DNA of 64,000 nt from Ceratodon purpureus (Eukaryota > Streptophyta > Bryopsida > Pseudoditrichales > Ditrichaceae), in NCBI GenBank assembly GCA_014871385.1, contig CM026423.1, positions 6,734,967-6,798,966 on the forward strand. The letters are read 5' to 3'. Below the pieces are notes generated by a model that was given only the letters and a program-made list of their open reading frames with translations, made no database searches and was not told the origin of the DNA. Every line of letters starts with the position of its first letter. Position 1 is the stretch's first letter. A program made the translations under genes and the position numbers. This document shows, piece after piece, positions 11,953 through 23,700 of the stretch.

Positions 11953-14207
11953 CCGCTTTAACGGAAGTCCTCCACTGCACTACACTGCTCGAGCTGTTGT
12001 TGATCTCAGTTTCCTGCTGCTGCTTCTCATTGTTCCCAATTCATCGAACTGCTGTTTTCCAATATTTTTGTGCATGTGTCTGAACCTTGATTTCGTTAAA
12101 TCTGACATGTCGACCTGTCCCCACATGTTGGAGTGATGTCATTTTCCGCAACGACAATGAGTGTCCTCCAGATTTCCGTGCCCAGCCTCGAACAATGGAA
12201 TCATCCTGTACGTCTACCGAGCAGATCCATCGTTCTCCGGGATCGCCAACAGTGGGCTCCCTTGCATTCAGGGCTTTTCTCCGGAATACACGAGACCCAT
12301 CCTGGAGTTCTCGAGGAAAAGATGATGGATCTGAGCAGGCAGCCTGACACAAACGGTCATGCAGGCACCGGGGCTCATCATGGCAACTATATCCTCGAAT
12401 GCCTGAGGCGCTCGTCCCCAGGTAGGCCCACTCTGTCACGGACATCATTGCCATAAAAAATTTCCTTTGGCATCATCCTCTCGTTTTTCTTCGTCCCCTG
12501 TGGCTCTGTGGGCACAGTTACACTGTAACAAGTCACCACTGTTGCTGTGACCAGCTTCACGTGCGCAGGAGCGGAAGAAGCGCCGATCAGACTTACAGCT
12601 GTGATGAGCGAGTCCCCTTCATCATGCCCTTAGATACCCACTACAGTGCAGGCCCAGAGTTCGGCGTTTTGTCTCCCAAGTTGGCACTGGGATTGCCACT
12701 ATTTTCTATTCGCTACCTGTTACCTGGGAGGATTTCCAGGCCCGGATTAATCTTAGAGACTCCCGTCTCAGGAGCCAAGGCACTCGCAACACCATCACTT
12801 CCATCTGGGAATGATAAAAAACCAAACCAGATTCCTCCACGGATTACCACATTCCCTGTTTTCTCCACACTTCGGTATAGATAAAAGTGCACAGGTTAGA
12901 ACCTTCGGAGTCTAACCCTGCCTACCGAACCAACAGTACAATGGCCCTCCATTATCACCAACACTTTCACGGACACTTGAAGGCGCTTGGTTGGTTGGGT
13001 GGATTTGAAGTGGCCCCATCTTGACCTGGTCCCTTGAGTGGCGACTGTTTTTAGAGTGCACAATCTCAACAGGTACTGGTGTCCATCACCAAGCGGCGTT
13101 TCTGCGAAGGCTTGTTTACACTTGTATGTAATCATCTTGTTGTTCCGCATTGGCTGTTGCAAGTGCTGGTCCCAATGCACGGTCGTGGGATTGGCTTCTA
13201 GTGGCCATGGCCCGCTGCAGCTTGGCCGTTATTTTACAACCGTCAGGGAATGCAAGGTAACTTATGATGTCCTGTAATCTTGTTATTTTACCAAAAAACG
13301 ATCTGGAAAATGAAGCCTAGAAGAATGTTGTTTAGGGTAAGGGGATAGGTTACTGGTGTGGGGAAAACAATTTTTATGGATGTGTCTAGATCTGGAGGGA
13401 TGTGCCCCTGTTTGGAAGACCATGTGGTGAGGCTGTTTTTTTCTGGACGTTTTCTGACTGACTGTTCAGAGTCTGGGTTTACAGTGTCATGGGACTGCAC
13501 TTAGTCATGCCACACATGGAGACGTCCTCAGTGGCTTCATTTCTTCGAGTTCCGAAGATTCGGAGGGATGTGGTGAGGAGTTGTGCAGGATTTGGAGCCC
13601 TTGCCCCTCAATTTTCTCTGTGAAGGGATTTTTCGAAGTGATTTTGTGATATTCTAACATTCCCGTTTGTCCCAACGTTGTCTTATCCTCTGCTTTGCCC
13701 TTTTCTGAGTCTTCGCCTGTCATCGAAATCTCGAGCTTGTGTTTTAGGTCCAATCTGTTGTGTGGTGTAGTGATGCGCTTGTTTACACTCTATCATAGCA
13801 GATCTGCAATGCTGAAGAGTTGCAAACGGGAGTGCAGATGTAGACCATGAATCTGTGTGTGGAATGTTCACATTCTGAAATCAGCAGAGGAGGGGTGCAT
13901 TATTTTATCCAACCTAGACATTGAGCTGGTTGCAGTTGTTGTCGAGATTCCTGTTTTCTCGTCTCTTCAATGAACCAGGGAGGAGTTTTGGGCTTCACTT
14001 TTAGTATTAAGATCGGTTTCTAGGTTTAGTGGGTGGCATGCTTGGTGGTTGTATTGGTCTATAGAAATCCAGAATCACTGGATAGGCCCTGGGAAAATGT
14101 GGTGGTACAAGAGGTGCCTGGATTTAAACAGGGCAGGGCCAGGGTGAGCCCAGGGGAATGGGGGCCATGGCCTCTGAAATCAACTGCGAGTTAACGTACA
14201 TCACACC
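11953..14207. other. GC-balanced stretch between GRAS gene and PPP4R4-like gene; possible 5' non-coding exons
   Basis: About 2.2 kb at roughly half GC, matching the coding island rather than the AT-rich intergenic sequence. It has several ORFs of about 80-107 codons (for example 12561-12884 +), none with a recognisable domain. It may hold the promoter and untranslated first exon(s) of the downstream gene. A donor-like CAAG|GTAACT occurs at about 13256. I see no supported protein gene here. Confidence 0.4.
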
Positions 14208-17200
14208 ATGGTGGGGAGATGTAAGCCAGCGTCGCAGAAGAACCAACATGTTCGTTCACATGTCGTGATGTGGCACGAGGTGAATGAGTCGAATGAGGTG
14301 ACTTTTGAAGATGGCATCAAGGAGGTTCGTGTTGTTGCAAACTCTGCTATCGTCTGTCTTACCAAGTTGACTCAAAAAGCGTGCTTGTGAAATTCTGCAG
14401 ATATTTATTTATGAATTCGTGTATTTCAATATGATATCTTGCAGCATCGAAAAGATGCAGGAAGAAGTAGGGAGGAGATCGAGAGGCTTACTGTGAATGA
14501 GGATCTTGGTGATCTTGAAAGAGCCTGTCTCTTCCTCACTGCAAACGCACATCCAGTAATTATCAGACCTTGTGAGAAGATAGACCTAATGTTCTTCAAC
14601 AATCTTTGCTCTGGCTCCCCAATATGGAGACCTTCGTATTAAATATATGCTGTTTGTACATCACTGTTGTACAGTTACATAATCATTCTGGAAACAAGTA
14701 GATTATCAGGCTGTCATAAGCTGTTGGCTTTTTCTGCAGCTTCAGCAGAGCTGTGCAATTGGAAAGTTGCACACAAATTTGAAGGAATATGGAGCCAAGG
14801 CACATGAAACGATATTTCCGATTTTCACAGCATCCCTTGATGGGTACAGCGAATTTTGTCAGATTCAGGCAGCGGAGGCTCTTACTTCGATGTTGCAAGA
14901 CGAATCCTTGTCGAAAGAGGTGAACACCAATCCCGGTACAAACTAACTCTGCTGTTACTGTATGATGGTATTTTTAATTTATTTATACCTAGCATAACTT
15001 TTGTACTCTAGATTAGCAGTGTAATTCGTAATCAGTGGTGAGTGACAAGAGGAGTGATTGTAAAAGCGTTGAAGCATTGTAAATGCGTCTAAAGAGGGAC
15101 TGACTTGGTTGGAGTGGCGCATGGAGGAATTGGGAGCATAGGCGCCAGACTGGTTTTTCCCAACAGCCTTCCACATGATAAAAAGCCATCGTAGCCCTGA
15201 TGTCATGCATTCCTGGCTTGGGACTATGCGAGCTCTGGTTCCGTTAATTCCACAGCAGGTAATTTACTTCCTCTCACATGAACACATACAACTTTCTGGC
15301 ATCCACATTCTTAACATACGCGATGCACTTACGCTCAATGTGTCTGCACAACAGATGCTGAAGGAGGATCTGTTACAGTTGGCCTTGGCCAAAGCACAGG
15401 GAGAAGAGACTTCCCAGGCACACTCTGTCAGCTGCAACATATTTGGAGCCATTGCACCTTTGCTTGATGGAAAACTTATCATGCAGACTTATTTGCACAA
15501 AGCGATGGCTCTATGTCAGGTTGGTACTAAATTCCCACATAACGTCTTCGTTGTTGCGTTCTGCATCTGCAAGTGATCTGCACTTTTTGAAAGCAATGCT
15601 GCCCACCATTTCCAACAAGTGAGAAGTTTTGTAACTTATACGGAGACTTGGTCACAGGACACAGATACTGAAGTACGGACGTGCATGTGCGAGCAGCTTG
15701 ACCCCATCTCTCGATCTGTTGGTTTGAACACCTTCATGGTAATGCCACTACTGAAGGACTAAAACTTGTTCATATTAGCCGGTATTTAGGCGATAAATGG
15801 AATGAGAACTTCTAGAAGATGCCTCAATGTTTTATTGTTTTTATGTCGCTTGTCTAGATATTTGTATTTCCGGAGCTCAATGAGTTGCTGAAAGACGAAG
15901 AACCCGTGGTACAAGCTGCAGCTATCGAAAGTTTAGTGCGATTGTTGGACTTCTTGCCTCCTGACATTCGCCAAACTCAAGTCTTGCCCTCTCTCCGTTC
16001 GTGCGCCCCTCAACTCCCCTTACTCAGTATATAGCCTTCCTCAAGCTGGTCAGACTTGTGAATACCACATCTTAAATTCATTAAAACTTTTGTTCTGCAG
16101 CTTGTGGGTTGTCCTTTGATAATAACGCATTATGTGGACTTTAGAAGTCTCTATGCTCAGTGCCTTCAGTTCCAGACACATACAAATCAAGGAGATCATC
16201 TGATTTCTTCCAGATTTTTTCGTACCATTGTTTTTGGATCACTGCCACCTGTAAGTTATGAACACTAAGATTGGGACCAAAACAATTGCTCGGTTGCTTT
16301 GCTTCTACCAAATGACCACAATAAATCTTGAATTGTGATTTGACCGTGGTTCTACCCTATGCAGATTATGCGATGAGGGAAGTGCTGCTATGCATGTCAC
16401 CCTTGCTCGGCTACTTGGGGATATTATTGTGAAGGTCCGCGGCAAACGATGAAATTTTCAAAAAATTGGTCACTTCTGGATTTTTTGAGTCTTGTAGGTT
16501 CTTTCGGATAACTCACCCTAAACTTCGTTGGCTCCTATAATTTGAAGAAACTCATTTGGGAACGTGTGCAGATGGTGCCAGATTTATTAGACGACGATGC
16601 GATGCTATTGCTGGATGCCTACAAAGGATTAGCGCAGCAATCTAATGAGGAAGTCCGTCAGGTACACTTGCGTACACGCAAATTTATTCTTGTTTGGTTA
16701 CTTTCAGCACATGCTTAAGGAATACTAGTCAGGCTGTGAGTTTGTACTATTGTGGTAGGAATTCCAAGCTCAACTGGCCCTATGTGGCGAGCCTTCTGTT
16801 CCCCACGCAATGTTCAAGTTGCCATGATCAGTCATTCGTTTTTGGGTTGGTGTTGCATTGCAGCTATGCGCTTACAACTTCCCTGCCGTTCTAAAAACAA
16901 TTGGTGCACGCAAATACTCAACATTATTACATGGCACTTACATCCAGTACGTTCAAGATGCGTCTCCAATTGTCCGCTGCACCGCAGCTGCCTGCTTCCA
17001 TGAGGTTATTGCCAACCACATGCATATATTGCATTCATTGCCTTTCATCCGTAGAGGAGCTCTCCAACAACTGTGTGTATGCAGTCTCGTGTTCAGAGGT
17101 TTTTAACCCAATTCTGTACCCTTGCTCAAACTACTCTATACAATTGCGGGCAATGCAGGTGGCTAAAATCCTTGGTAAAGAGCGCACAGCTTCATATTTG

Positions 17201-19548
17201 AAAGAAAGCTTCTACAGTCTGCTGAAGGACCCTGCTTTGATTGTGCAGTCAAAGCTATTTAATATTCTTCCCACAATTATAGGTTTGATGCTCGCCATTC
17301 TTGCATAGACTGGTATCTCTTTCTAGTTCGAACATAAACTGGACTCTCAGAAATTTGATTTTGCTGGATTTCATCAGGTCACTTCAGTGTGTCGAATGCA
17401 CAGTCAAAAGCCGCAACCTACACAGCCATGATTCCGGCATTAGTGCAAGCTGATAAGAGCGTCAGTAGCACCAATCAATGGCGGATGCAGCGCTGTCTCC
17501 TCCAAGCCTTTCCACTTCTCCCGGTACTTCGTCCATTCTGCTATGTCCGAGAGCAACATCTTCAACATGTGAACTTGTTGCTGGCAAAGCAGAGGTTTGG
17601 AGCTCAATGTTGATTGTTTTTCCATGTTCTGCCTGCAGGAGTACTTCACCAGTGACCAGATTTATGACAATTTTGTGCCCATCTGTTTCCGTTACATGAG
17701 CGACGGGGTACTACCAGTCAAGATTTCAGCGGTTTTAGCGCTTGCTGTGTTCCTTCGGTACAGAAATTTTAGCCTTGATACACACCTCTTGAGAAAATTT
17801 TATAGGAGTTTCCAAATGTTTTAAAGGATCAGTTCTCAGGCCCTTTTTTTTTTCTTTCTTGTATCTATTTGAGGAACATTCTAAGGATTATTGTCAGGGG
17901 CTTGGAGGTAAACCAAATTCGGTTCTAAAAATGTTTTGTCAAATTCTCAGGAATAACTGCAAGACTCAACAGCGTTATGAAATGTCACAGAGAGTGGTCA
18001 AAGAGTTCGGGCAAGGGCAGAGCTACTGGTCACGTCTGCTCTACATTGACTTCTGCGAGAGTATGCTCAGGTAAACCAGCCCAAAGAGTCCACTCCAACA
18101 ACAGATATATCTTCAATTTAGTTTATGTCGCAGATTTCGCTGCAGTTCCTCCACAAGCTGAAAAAATTCCAAGTTTGTAATAGTATTTGAAAGCTAGAGC
18201 ATATTCATATGTTAACTTAGCTTCTCATTGTAGAGCTGCAGAGTTGCGAGTTCTCGCATGTTCAAAGACAACTTCCTAGATTCGGCCATCAATGCGCTCC
18301 AGGTTCACTTGTCCCCACCAGATTACCTTGTGTATTATAGATGTGCATATATTATATAAAGTCTCAAAATATTTCCAATGCTCACACGCTCCTTTTGTGG
18401 TGGATCACATGAGGATATCAGGATCCAGTGCCCAGCATTCGAATGAGAGCTTGTCAAACATTAAACTCTCTTCGAACAGTAATCAGGTTGCCTGATGATG
18501 TAGCTCTGCTTGAGAGAATCAACCATCTGGCCACCCAGAGGTTGAATGACTCCAATCGTGAAGTAGTTGCTGCTGCACGCCTTGCTTCCGACAACCAAAA
18601 ACGAGTTTTTATTCTTGACAGGGATTCATCATACGATCATCCCTCCGCTCAGGTTACATTTTGCAACAGTCTCCCAGCTTTACTCTTCTTGTAGAATGTC
18701 TGAGGAGCTTGTCTCAAACTGATTCTAGAGGACCGTTGGTTGCCAAATTCGTGCACAGGATGAATATGAGAAAATGGATAAGCACCGTGAGGATGAGGAG
18801 TGGAACATGCTCAGCAAAGAGGAGCAGGTACATTTACTGGAGGGGACTCTGCAACTTGTACGTGTATCATTCAAATGCACTGTCAAGGTGACCTTGATCC
18901 ATCTGACCTTCATATCCACACTTACGATGATAAAGCTCATGTGGTGAGCAAGCAGTCAGGAACATGGCTGGATTGCAATTGAATCTTCAATCAACTCATT
19001 TCTGCCAACTCATAAGATTCACACTTGCACTGGTCAACAGCTCTTGGACGGCATTTTGACACAAGTTCTAATTTGATTAAATCCGACAGGAGGAGAAACG
19101 AAGGATGGACGACAGCTTACAACGGCTGAAGATTGAGAGTTTGCGAAAGTCGAGTGCAGACATCACGTCGGGTCGAAGCTCTATCGGAGCGACATCCACT
19201 TCGGATTCAAGCTCCTCCAACCCATCCAAAAAGGGGTCTACAAGTAAAGGATCTGTGAATGGTGCCCTCAAGGGAATCCCCAGGTCGGGGTCTATAGTCA
19301 GGACGAAATCGCAACTTTTGTCCTCCATTCCACCAGGTTCAGCAGCTGGAGGTGCTGCACTGCCTTCCTCAGGTAGTAACTCACTCTCTGCGAAGCGAGG
19401 CAGCCTTCCTATCGGCCAGAAGCTCAGTCCGAGCTCCCCAGGCCCGACGAGGAAACCCCCGAGTGTCCCTTCGTCAGCTCCCAGCCCCATCGCCGATGGT
19501 GCACCCAGCAAGGACCAGGTGCCCAGAAGGAACAGCACCAAGCGCTGA
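14208..19548 (+). CDS. PPP4R4: PPP4R4-like protein phosphatase 4 regulatory subunit, HEAT repeats, 18 exons
   Basis: Reconstructed exons: 14208-14279 (tentative), 14445-14555, 14740-14919, 15142-15258, 15355-15519, 15658-15738, 15858-16000, 16365-16434, 16572-16661, 16864-17004, 17159-17282, 17378-17523, 17639-17757, 17951-18070, 18242-18302, 18422-18652, 18759-18827, 19090-19548. Introns are GT-AG and all phases join in frame, giving about 832 residues; animal PPP4R4 has about 870. Landmarks in the same order as animal PPP4R4: EEIERLTVNEDLGDLERA near the N-terminus, then LCAYNFPAVL, SSDQIY-like TSDQIYDNF, and GQGQSYWSRLLYIDFCE. A charged DEYEKMDKHREDEEW helix follows, then a basic Ser/Pro-rich tail from about 19140 to the stop. 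HEAT repeats fill the middle. Known role of the family: a cytosolic regulatory partner of PP4/PP2A-type catalytic subunits. The first exon is uncertain: donors after GAG at 14279, or two later in-frame GAG|GT sites, all fit phase 0. The identification is strong; function in plants is inference. Confidence 0.88.
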
Positions 19549-20538
19549 AACCCATGTTGTGGCGAATCATTAGTTTGCAGCTGAGTTGACTGTGGCTCTT
19601 TTGTACAGTTATTACTTTTTTTCTCCCTCATATTGTGTGGCAATGCAACCAATTGTTAGCACCCTGCTGTTTTTTCAAACGCCTTTGCTCAGTCCTCGCA
19701 TTCATGAGTCAATGTTTATGTTACAAAATTGATCAAGGTGCAGGCAGAGGTCAAGGTCAAGGTCAAGTTGGTGTCCACTAATTGCAGACCAGCCAGGGAG
19801 TAGTTCATCAGTGAATTGTAATCAGTTCAGGAATCTCAAGTATCGATGAGAATTCGCCAAGTAATTGACATGAACGTCTCGCTTATAAAATCTCGCTCAT
19901 GTATTTCCCCTTATCAATAGTCGAACGCCTGGCCTTCCAGGATCATTCTGGATTGATCTCGAGGTGCATTGGAGCGCATGTTTTGTTGTTATGTGTGCGA
20001 ACTGGATATGAATGTTTGCAAGTGTTCCGCTTATTATCAAAAAGTTCAGCTGTAAAGGTCGAGGCAGAAGACAACACTGCTCATTATTTCAGGCCAAAGT
20101 TTACGCTCTCGCCTTCATCTTCTGGCAAAGACTGCACTTCTCCGTAAGCATTGTTATCCCCTGTTGTATTGCTCTCGATTTCATGATTCCATGATTACAT
20201 TACCAGAATAATCCAAATCATTCAAAACATGATGTGAGATGGATTGCAATAGACACAGCTTGTTGCGAGAGAAGAGGAACACTATCACGGTTCCACCAGT
20301 CCAGATTCTCTGGCTCAGATTCTTATGGCATATATACATCGATCATTGAAACCTACATTAAGATCGAAAGATCATCATCGGCACGCTCACCTCAGAGCTT
20401 CCACCCTCACATCATCATCCCTCAAATCCTACATTCTAAAAAGCTAGCCGTAGAAGTTCCACATATACTGGTACAATTATGCACAAATTCCTAACTAAGC
20501 CCAACTGATCATTGGCAACTCCTATTTCTTGCATTGGA
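19549..20538. other. 3' regions between convergent PPP4R4-like and GRAS genes
   Basis: About 1 kb between the two convergent stop codons. It presumably holds both 3' UTRs and terminators. Near 19744-19766 there is a short direct repeat of 'caaggt/aggtca' units. I see no gene. Confidence 0.5.
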
Positions 20539-22476
20539 TTAGCAACTCCACGCCGAAACGCCCATCACCGGCGTGTCCTGCCAACCTAAAATCAACGCGG
20601 TCGATTCTTCCGAAAGCTTGTATGGCATCGGAGAATTCGCCTGCACAGGCTTGGTGAGAAACTCCAAGAGCATTTGCGCTTGCTGGATCGTGTACGAGCT
20701 GAAAGCGGACGCTTGGAACCCAGCCTTCAGGAACAGGCCGCGCCATGTCTCAGACTTCAGGTGGCGAGAGCGACGATTGTTGCCCTTCAAAGCCACGATG
20801 TCCTTGATCTCCGCCGCGAACGCCGTGCTCTCGATGTGGAACCTGTCGTTGCTGTCGCGGCTGAGCGCGCCCTCGAGTGAGTCGAAGAGCGCGCAGTAGT
20901 GGTGCAGCGCCTCGACGAACCGGGTCAGGAAGGAGGGCTGGTTGTGGTTCGCCTCGACTTCGAGGAGCGTGACCACATTAGGGTTGAGGCTGCGGAACAT
21001 GGCGAGCAGATTCGACAAGAGAGAGGAGTCATCGCCCGCGAGTGTGTGCAGGACTTGACTGCAGTTGATAGCAAGATCCTCCTTGGGACGAAGATTCAGC
21101 GCCGCAGGAGAGAGGTTCTCCAGAGTAGAGAGCACAGGGGTGAACTCGAACGGGACGCTGAGCGCCTCCGCGAATTCACTTAACCGTCGCTTCGTGGTCT
21201 GCAACGCCACGGCATTCGTCCCCACTGCAGAGATTCGGAGATGGGGCGAGCCGCCGGGTCTCATGGCTAAGGATTGGATGAAGCAAGGCCATTGTAGTCC
21301 CTGCTGGATGTCTAAGTCGACAACATGAACGTGGCTGCTGTGTACCACGGCCTCGTAGATGGTCTGGTTCGCGGTGACGTGAGAGAATTTCGCAAACGGG
21401 AGGACCTTGTAAAAGGCCTGGTACGCAAGCTTGGAGTCGGAAGGAGAGTGAGGCGGGAGCGACGGCGCGACGTTCGCTAGTCGGTCGCTGAGAGCCTCCC
21501 CGAAGTAGAGCGCGATGCGCTGCATGGGGTCGCCGTATGGGTTGGAGACGTGGCGTAGTTGTGTGAGGATGGGCTTCGCGGTGGCGAAGTCCGACTTCTC
21601 GATGGCCTCTGCGCAGGCGAGCAGGAGGTGCACGAGTTGTAATCCGCACTCTTCAGGCTCCGGCGCAGGCGTCACCTCACTCGTGGAGCCCCAGCTCTCA
21701 GACCGGCTGTGATGACTAGCATGGACCTGATTATGAGTCCCCTGTTTCCCATTCTTCGATGTGCGCCCCGGTTCTTCACAGCTCTGGGATTCCACTAGCT
21801 TCACAAGTTCCGCGGTGGTCGGAACGCCAGTGTCCGATCGCGTCACCTCGCAGCTCAGCATTGACGACAGCGACTCGTCGAGCTCCTGCAGGCGCTGCGC
21901 GTCGTGGAAGCTCTCGGGTAAGAGGAGTGGCTCCTCATCGACGTCGCCGAGAAACTCAGACAAGAGGGAGGGAAAGCAAGGGAAGCAGGAGACGGACGAG
22001 TGATCAACCTCGACGACGTTGGCGCTGTCCAGGCTTGTCAGCTCGAAGTCGAAATCGAGGTCGCCGATGTCGCTCGTGAGAACCTCCTCCAAGTGCCGAC
22101 CGCATTCCTCGAATTCAGGCAACGCCATGCAGTCCATCCAGTTCGCGATGTCCACATGCTGCTCCTCCACTTGCAACGACGTCTCGAAATTCGCCGCCCT
22201 CGAATTATTAGAAATGGCACTGTGAGGCGAGTCGTCGCCCGAGCTCAGGCTCGTCGACGACGTCGAGCTCGACCGCCCCGGGCTCGTCTGCAAGTCCAGC
22301 ACCGACGTCGGCTCCGCCTGCTGCAAGATCTTCACCCTCAGGTCGAACTCCTGACCACCCCCCGGCTGAGTTGCAGGCGGCGGCTCCATCGATTTCCATC
22401 GCTTCGACGCTGTCAGCTCCGGCAGCGGGTTCGTGCTCGCACACGGCCTCTTGTTAGTGGCATGAGTAGCAGCCAT
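20539..22476 (-). CDS. GRAS-family transcription factor (intronless), second subfamily
   Basis: A 645-residue protein. I place the start at ATG 22476-22474 (MAATHATNKRP...); the open frame extends six codons further upstream but only through a TTG. The N-terminal ~278 residues include a Ser-rich stretch (about 60-90) and an acidic, hydrophobic stretch (DIGDLDFDFELTSLD), a composition common in activation regions. The GRAS domain starts near residue 279 with LQLVHLLLACAEAIEKSDF. The VHIID core is HVHVVDLDIQQGLQWPCF near 382-399. RFVEALHHYCALFDSLEG lies in the PFYRE part, and the SAW end is LGWQDTPVMGVSAWSC. The core resembles the SCR/LAS/SCL28-RAM1 side of the family and differs clearly from the GRAS protein at 9558, so the two are not recent duplicates. 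Exact subfamily and role are not decidable by eye. Confidence 0.93.
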   Translation of the reverse strand: MAATHATNKRPCASTNPLPELTASKRWKSMEPPPATQPGGGQEFDLRVKILQQAEPTSVLDLQTSPGRSSSTSSTSLSSGDDSPHSAISNNSRAANFETSLQVEEQHVDIANWMDCMALPEFEECGRHLEEVLTSDIGDLDFDFELTSLDSANVVEVDHSSVSCFPCFPSLLSEFLGDVDEEPLLLPESFHDAQRLQELDESLSSMLSCEVTRSDTGVPTTAELVKLVESQSCEEPGRTSKNGKQGTHNQVHASHHSRSESWGSTSEVTPAPEPEECGLQLVHLLLACAEAIEKSDFATAKPILTQLRHVSNPYGDPMQRIALYFGEALSDRLANVAPSLPPHSPSDSKLAYQAFYKVLPFAKFSHVTANQTIYEAVVHSSHVHVVDLDIQQGLQWPCFIQSLAMRPGGSPHLRISAVGTNAVALQTTKRRLSEFAEALSVPFEFTPVLSTLENLSPAALNLRPKEDLAINCSQVLHTLAGDDSSLLSNLLAMFRSLNPNVVTLLEVEANHNQPSFLTRFVEALHHYCALFDSLEGALSRDSNDRFHIESTAFAAEIKDIVALKGNNRRSRHLKSETWRGLFLKAGFQASAFSSYTIQQAQMLLEFLTKPVQANSPMPYKLSEESTALILGWQDTPVMGVSAWSC

Positions 22477-23700
22477 TGTTCTCGTCTTCAACAAACACTA
22501 GAAACAACAATCGCTCCGTATCAAATGGCGAAGTTACGCGCCTCCCAGATATATATCTTCACGAACCCCGACATATATCCACCAAAACTCCCCTTCGACA
22601 ACCTCCCACACCACCTGATCACCAACAATTGATCACTTCTCCTCCTTGACTCCACTCCCCTCTCTCCCTCTCCATAACCATGGATCACTCCCCGAACCAA
22701 CAATCAAACCTCTCCACCCACTCCAACTCAACACCACCACCTCCTCCCACTCTCCCAACTCCCACAACACCAAAAAAAATCCCTCGCCAACCTCACCACC
22801 CCGCACCTTCAAACTGGAGACGCTTCACTTCTAAGCAACAACAACCATCATCATCACCCAATTCCACCCCGAAATTCCAACCTGCAGTAACTTAACCCGA
22901 AAGAAAACCACCACCAGCACACACACCCTCCAAAGTACTCCAAAGTACACCGAAGTACTCAAAACTCACGTCTTCAGAGAATGTGATAAACCAAAGCTCA
23001 TCAAAACAACCAAAAGCTTTGCACAACCCAAAGGCTCTCCCCCACGCAAGAGATCCACACTCCGATCACGAACTAGACAACACAACAGTCTAAGAATGAA
23101 GGCTGAGAAACAAGGCCTTTGAAGGTGGCGATCACCGCCTGAAGGAGCAAGAGGCAGCTGGTGTGTTGGTGTAATATCTTTTTTCCGAGAGAGTTTTAAT
23201 GATAGATGCCTTCCTCTCCGCTTTTGGGACCCTCCTCTTCTCCCTCTCTCTCTCTTGCTATTGATGATGCCCGGAGGGAGGAGATGGTGTGTTGATGCAG
23301 CCTTTGTACAACTACAGTGGAATGTCTGGGCCCTGGAAGAGAAAGGGGTGCCGCTTGCTGATCTACAGTGTGATGATGAGGATGATACAGCGGAGGTACA
23401 TACCCGAAATCTAGCGAGACAATCGTCTCATCAGTGGAGTGGTGGTGGTGGTGGTTTTTTTTTTTGCTTTAAAGTTTTGGTTCTTTTGCTGGGGTGGAAT
23501 TTAGCGCTTTCATGGCCAAACTAGGGACATGGTTAGAGGGGGTACTTGTGTGTGTGTGTGTGTGTGTGTTTGTGGACCCCTCCAAAGTTGGAGACGGAAA
23601 AGGAGTGATCACCAAATGGGAGGACTGTGCTGTGATGGGGCCCCTGCTTTGCTTTGCTTGCTTGGTCCCACTCTGGGTGAGAGATGTGTTGCGCAATGGG
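22477..23700 (-). promoter_or_regulatory. upstream region of the second GRAS gene
   Basis: On the minus strand this precedes the GRAS start. An AT-rich box GATATATATC at 22549-22558, about 75 bases upstream of the ATG, is a TATA-like candidate. A purine/pyrimidine tract (GAGAGA on the gene strand) lies at about 23235-23255, and a (TG)n run at 23547-23569. The plus-strand ORF at 22000-22632 overlaps the GRAS coding frame and is a shadow. The leader length is unknown. Confidence 0.35.
23547..23569. repeat. (TG)n microsatellite
   Basis: Perfect TG dinucleotide run of about 11 units. Confidence 0.85.

Noticed and set aside
19077-19652. 191-codon minus-strand ORF
   Set aside because: Antisense to the last exon of the PPP4R4-like gene, whose plus frame continues the reconstructed protein.
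22000-22632. 210-codon plus-strand ORF (Arg-rich)
   Set aside because: Antisense shadow of the GRAS N-terminal coding region; its arginine richness follows from the complementary codons.
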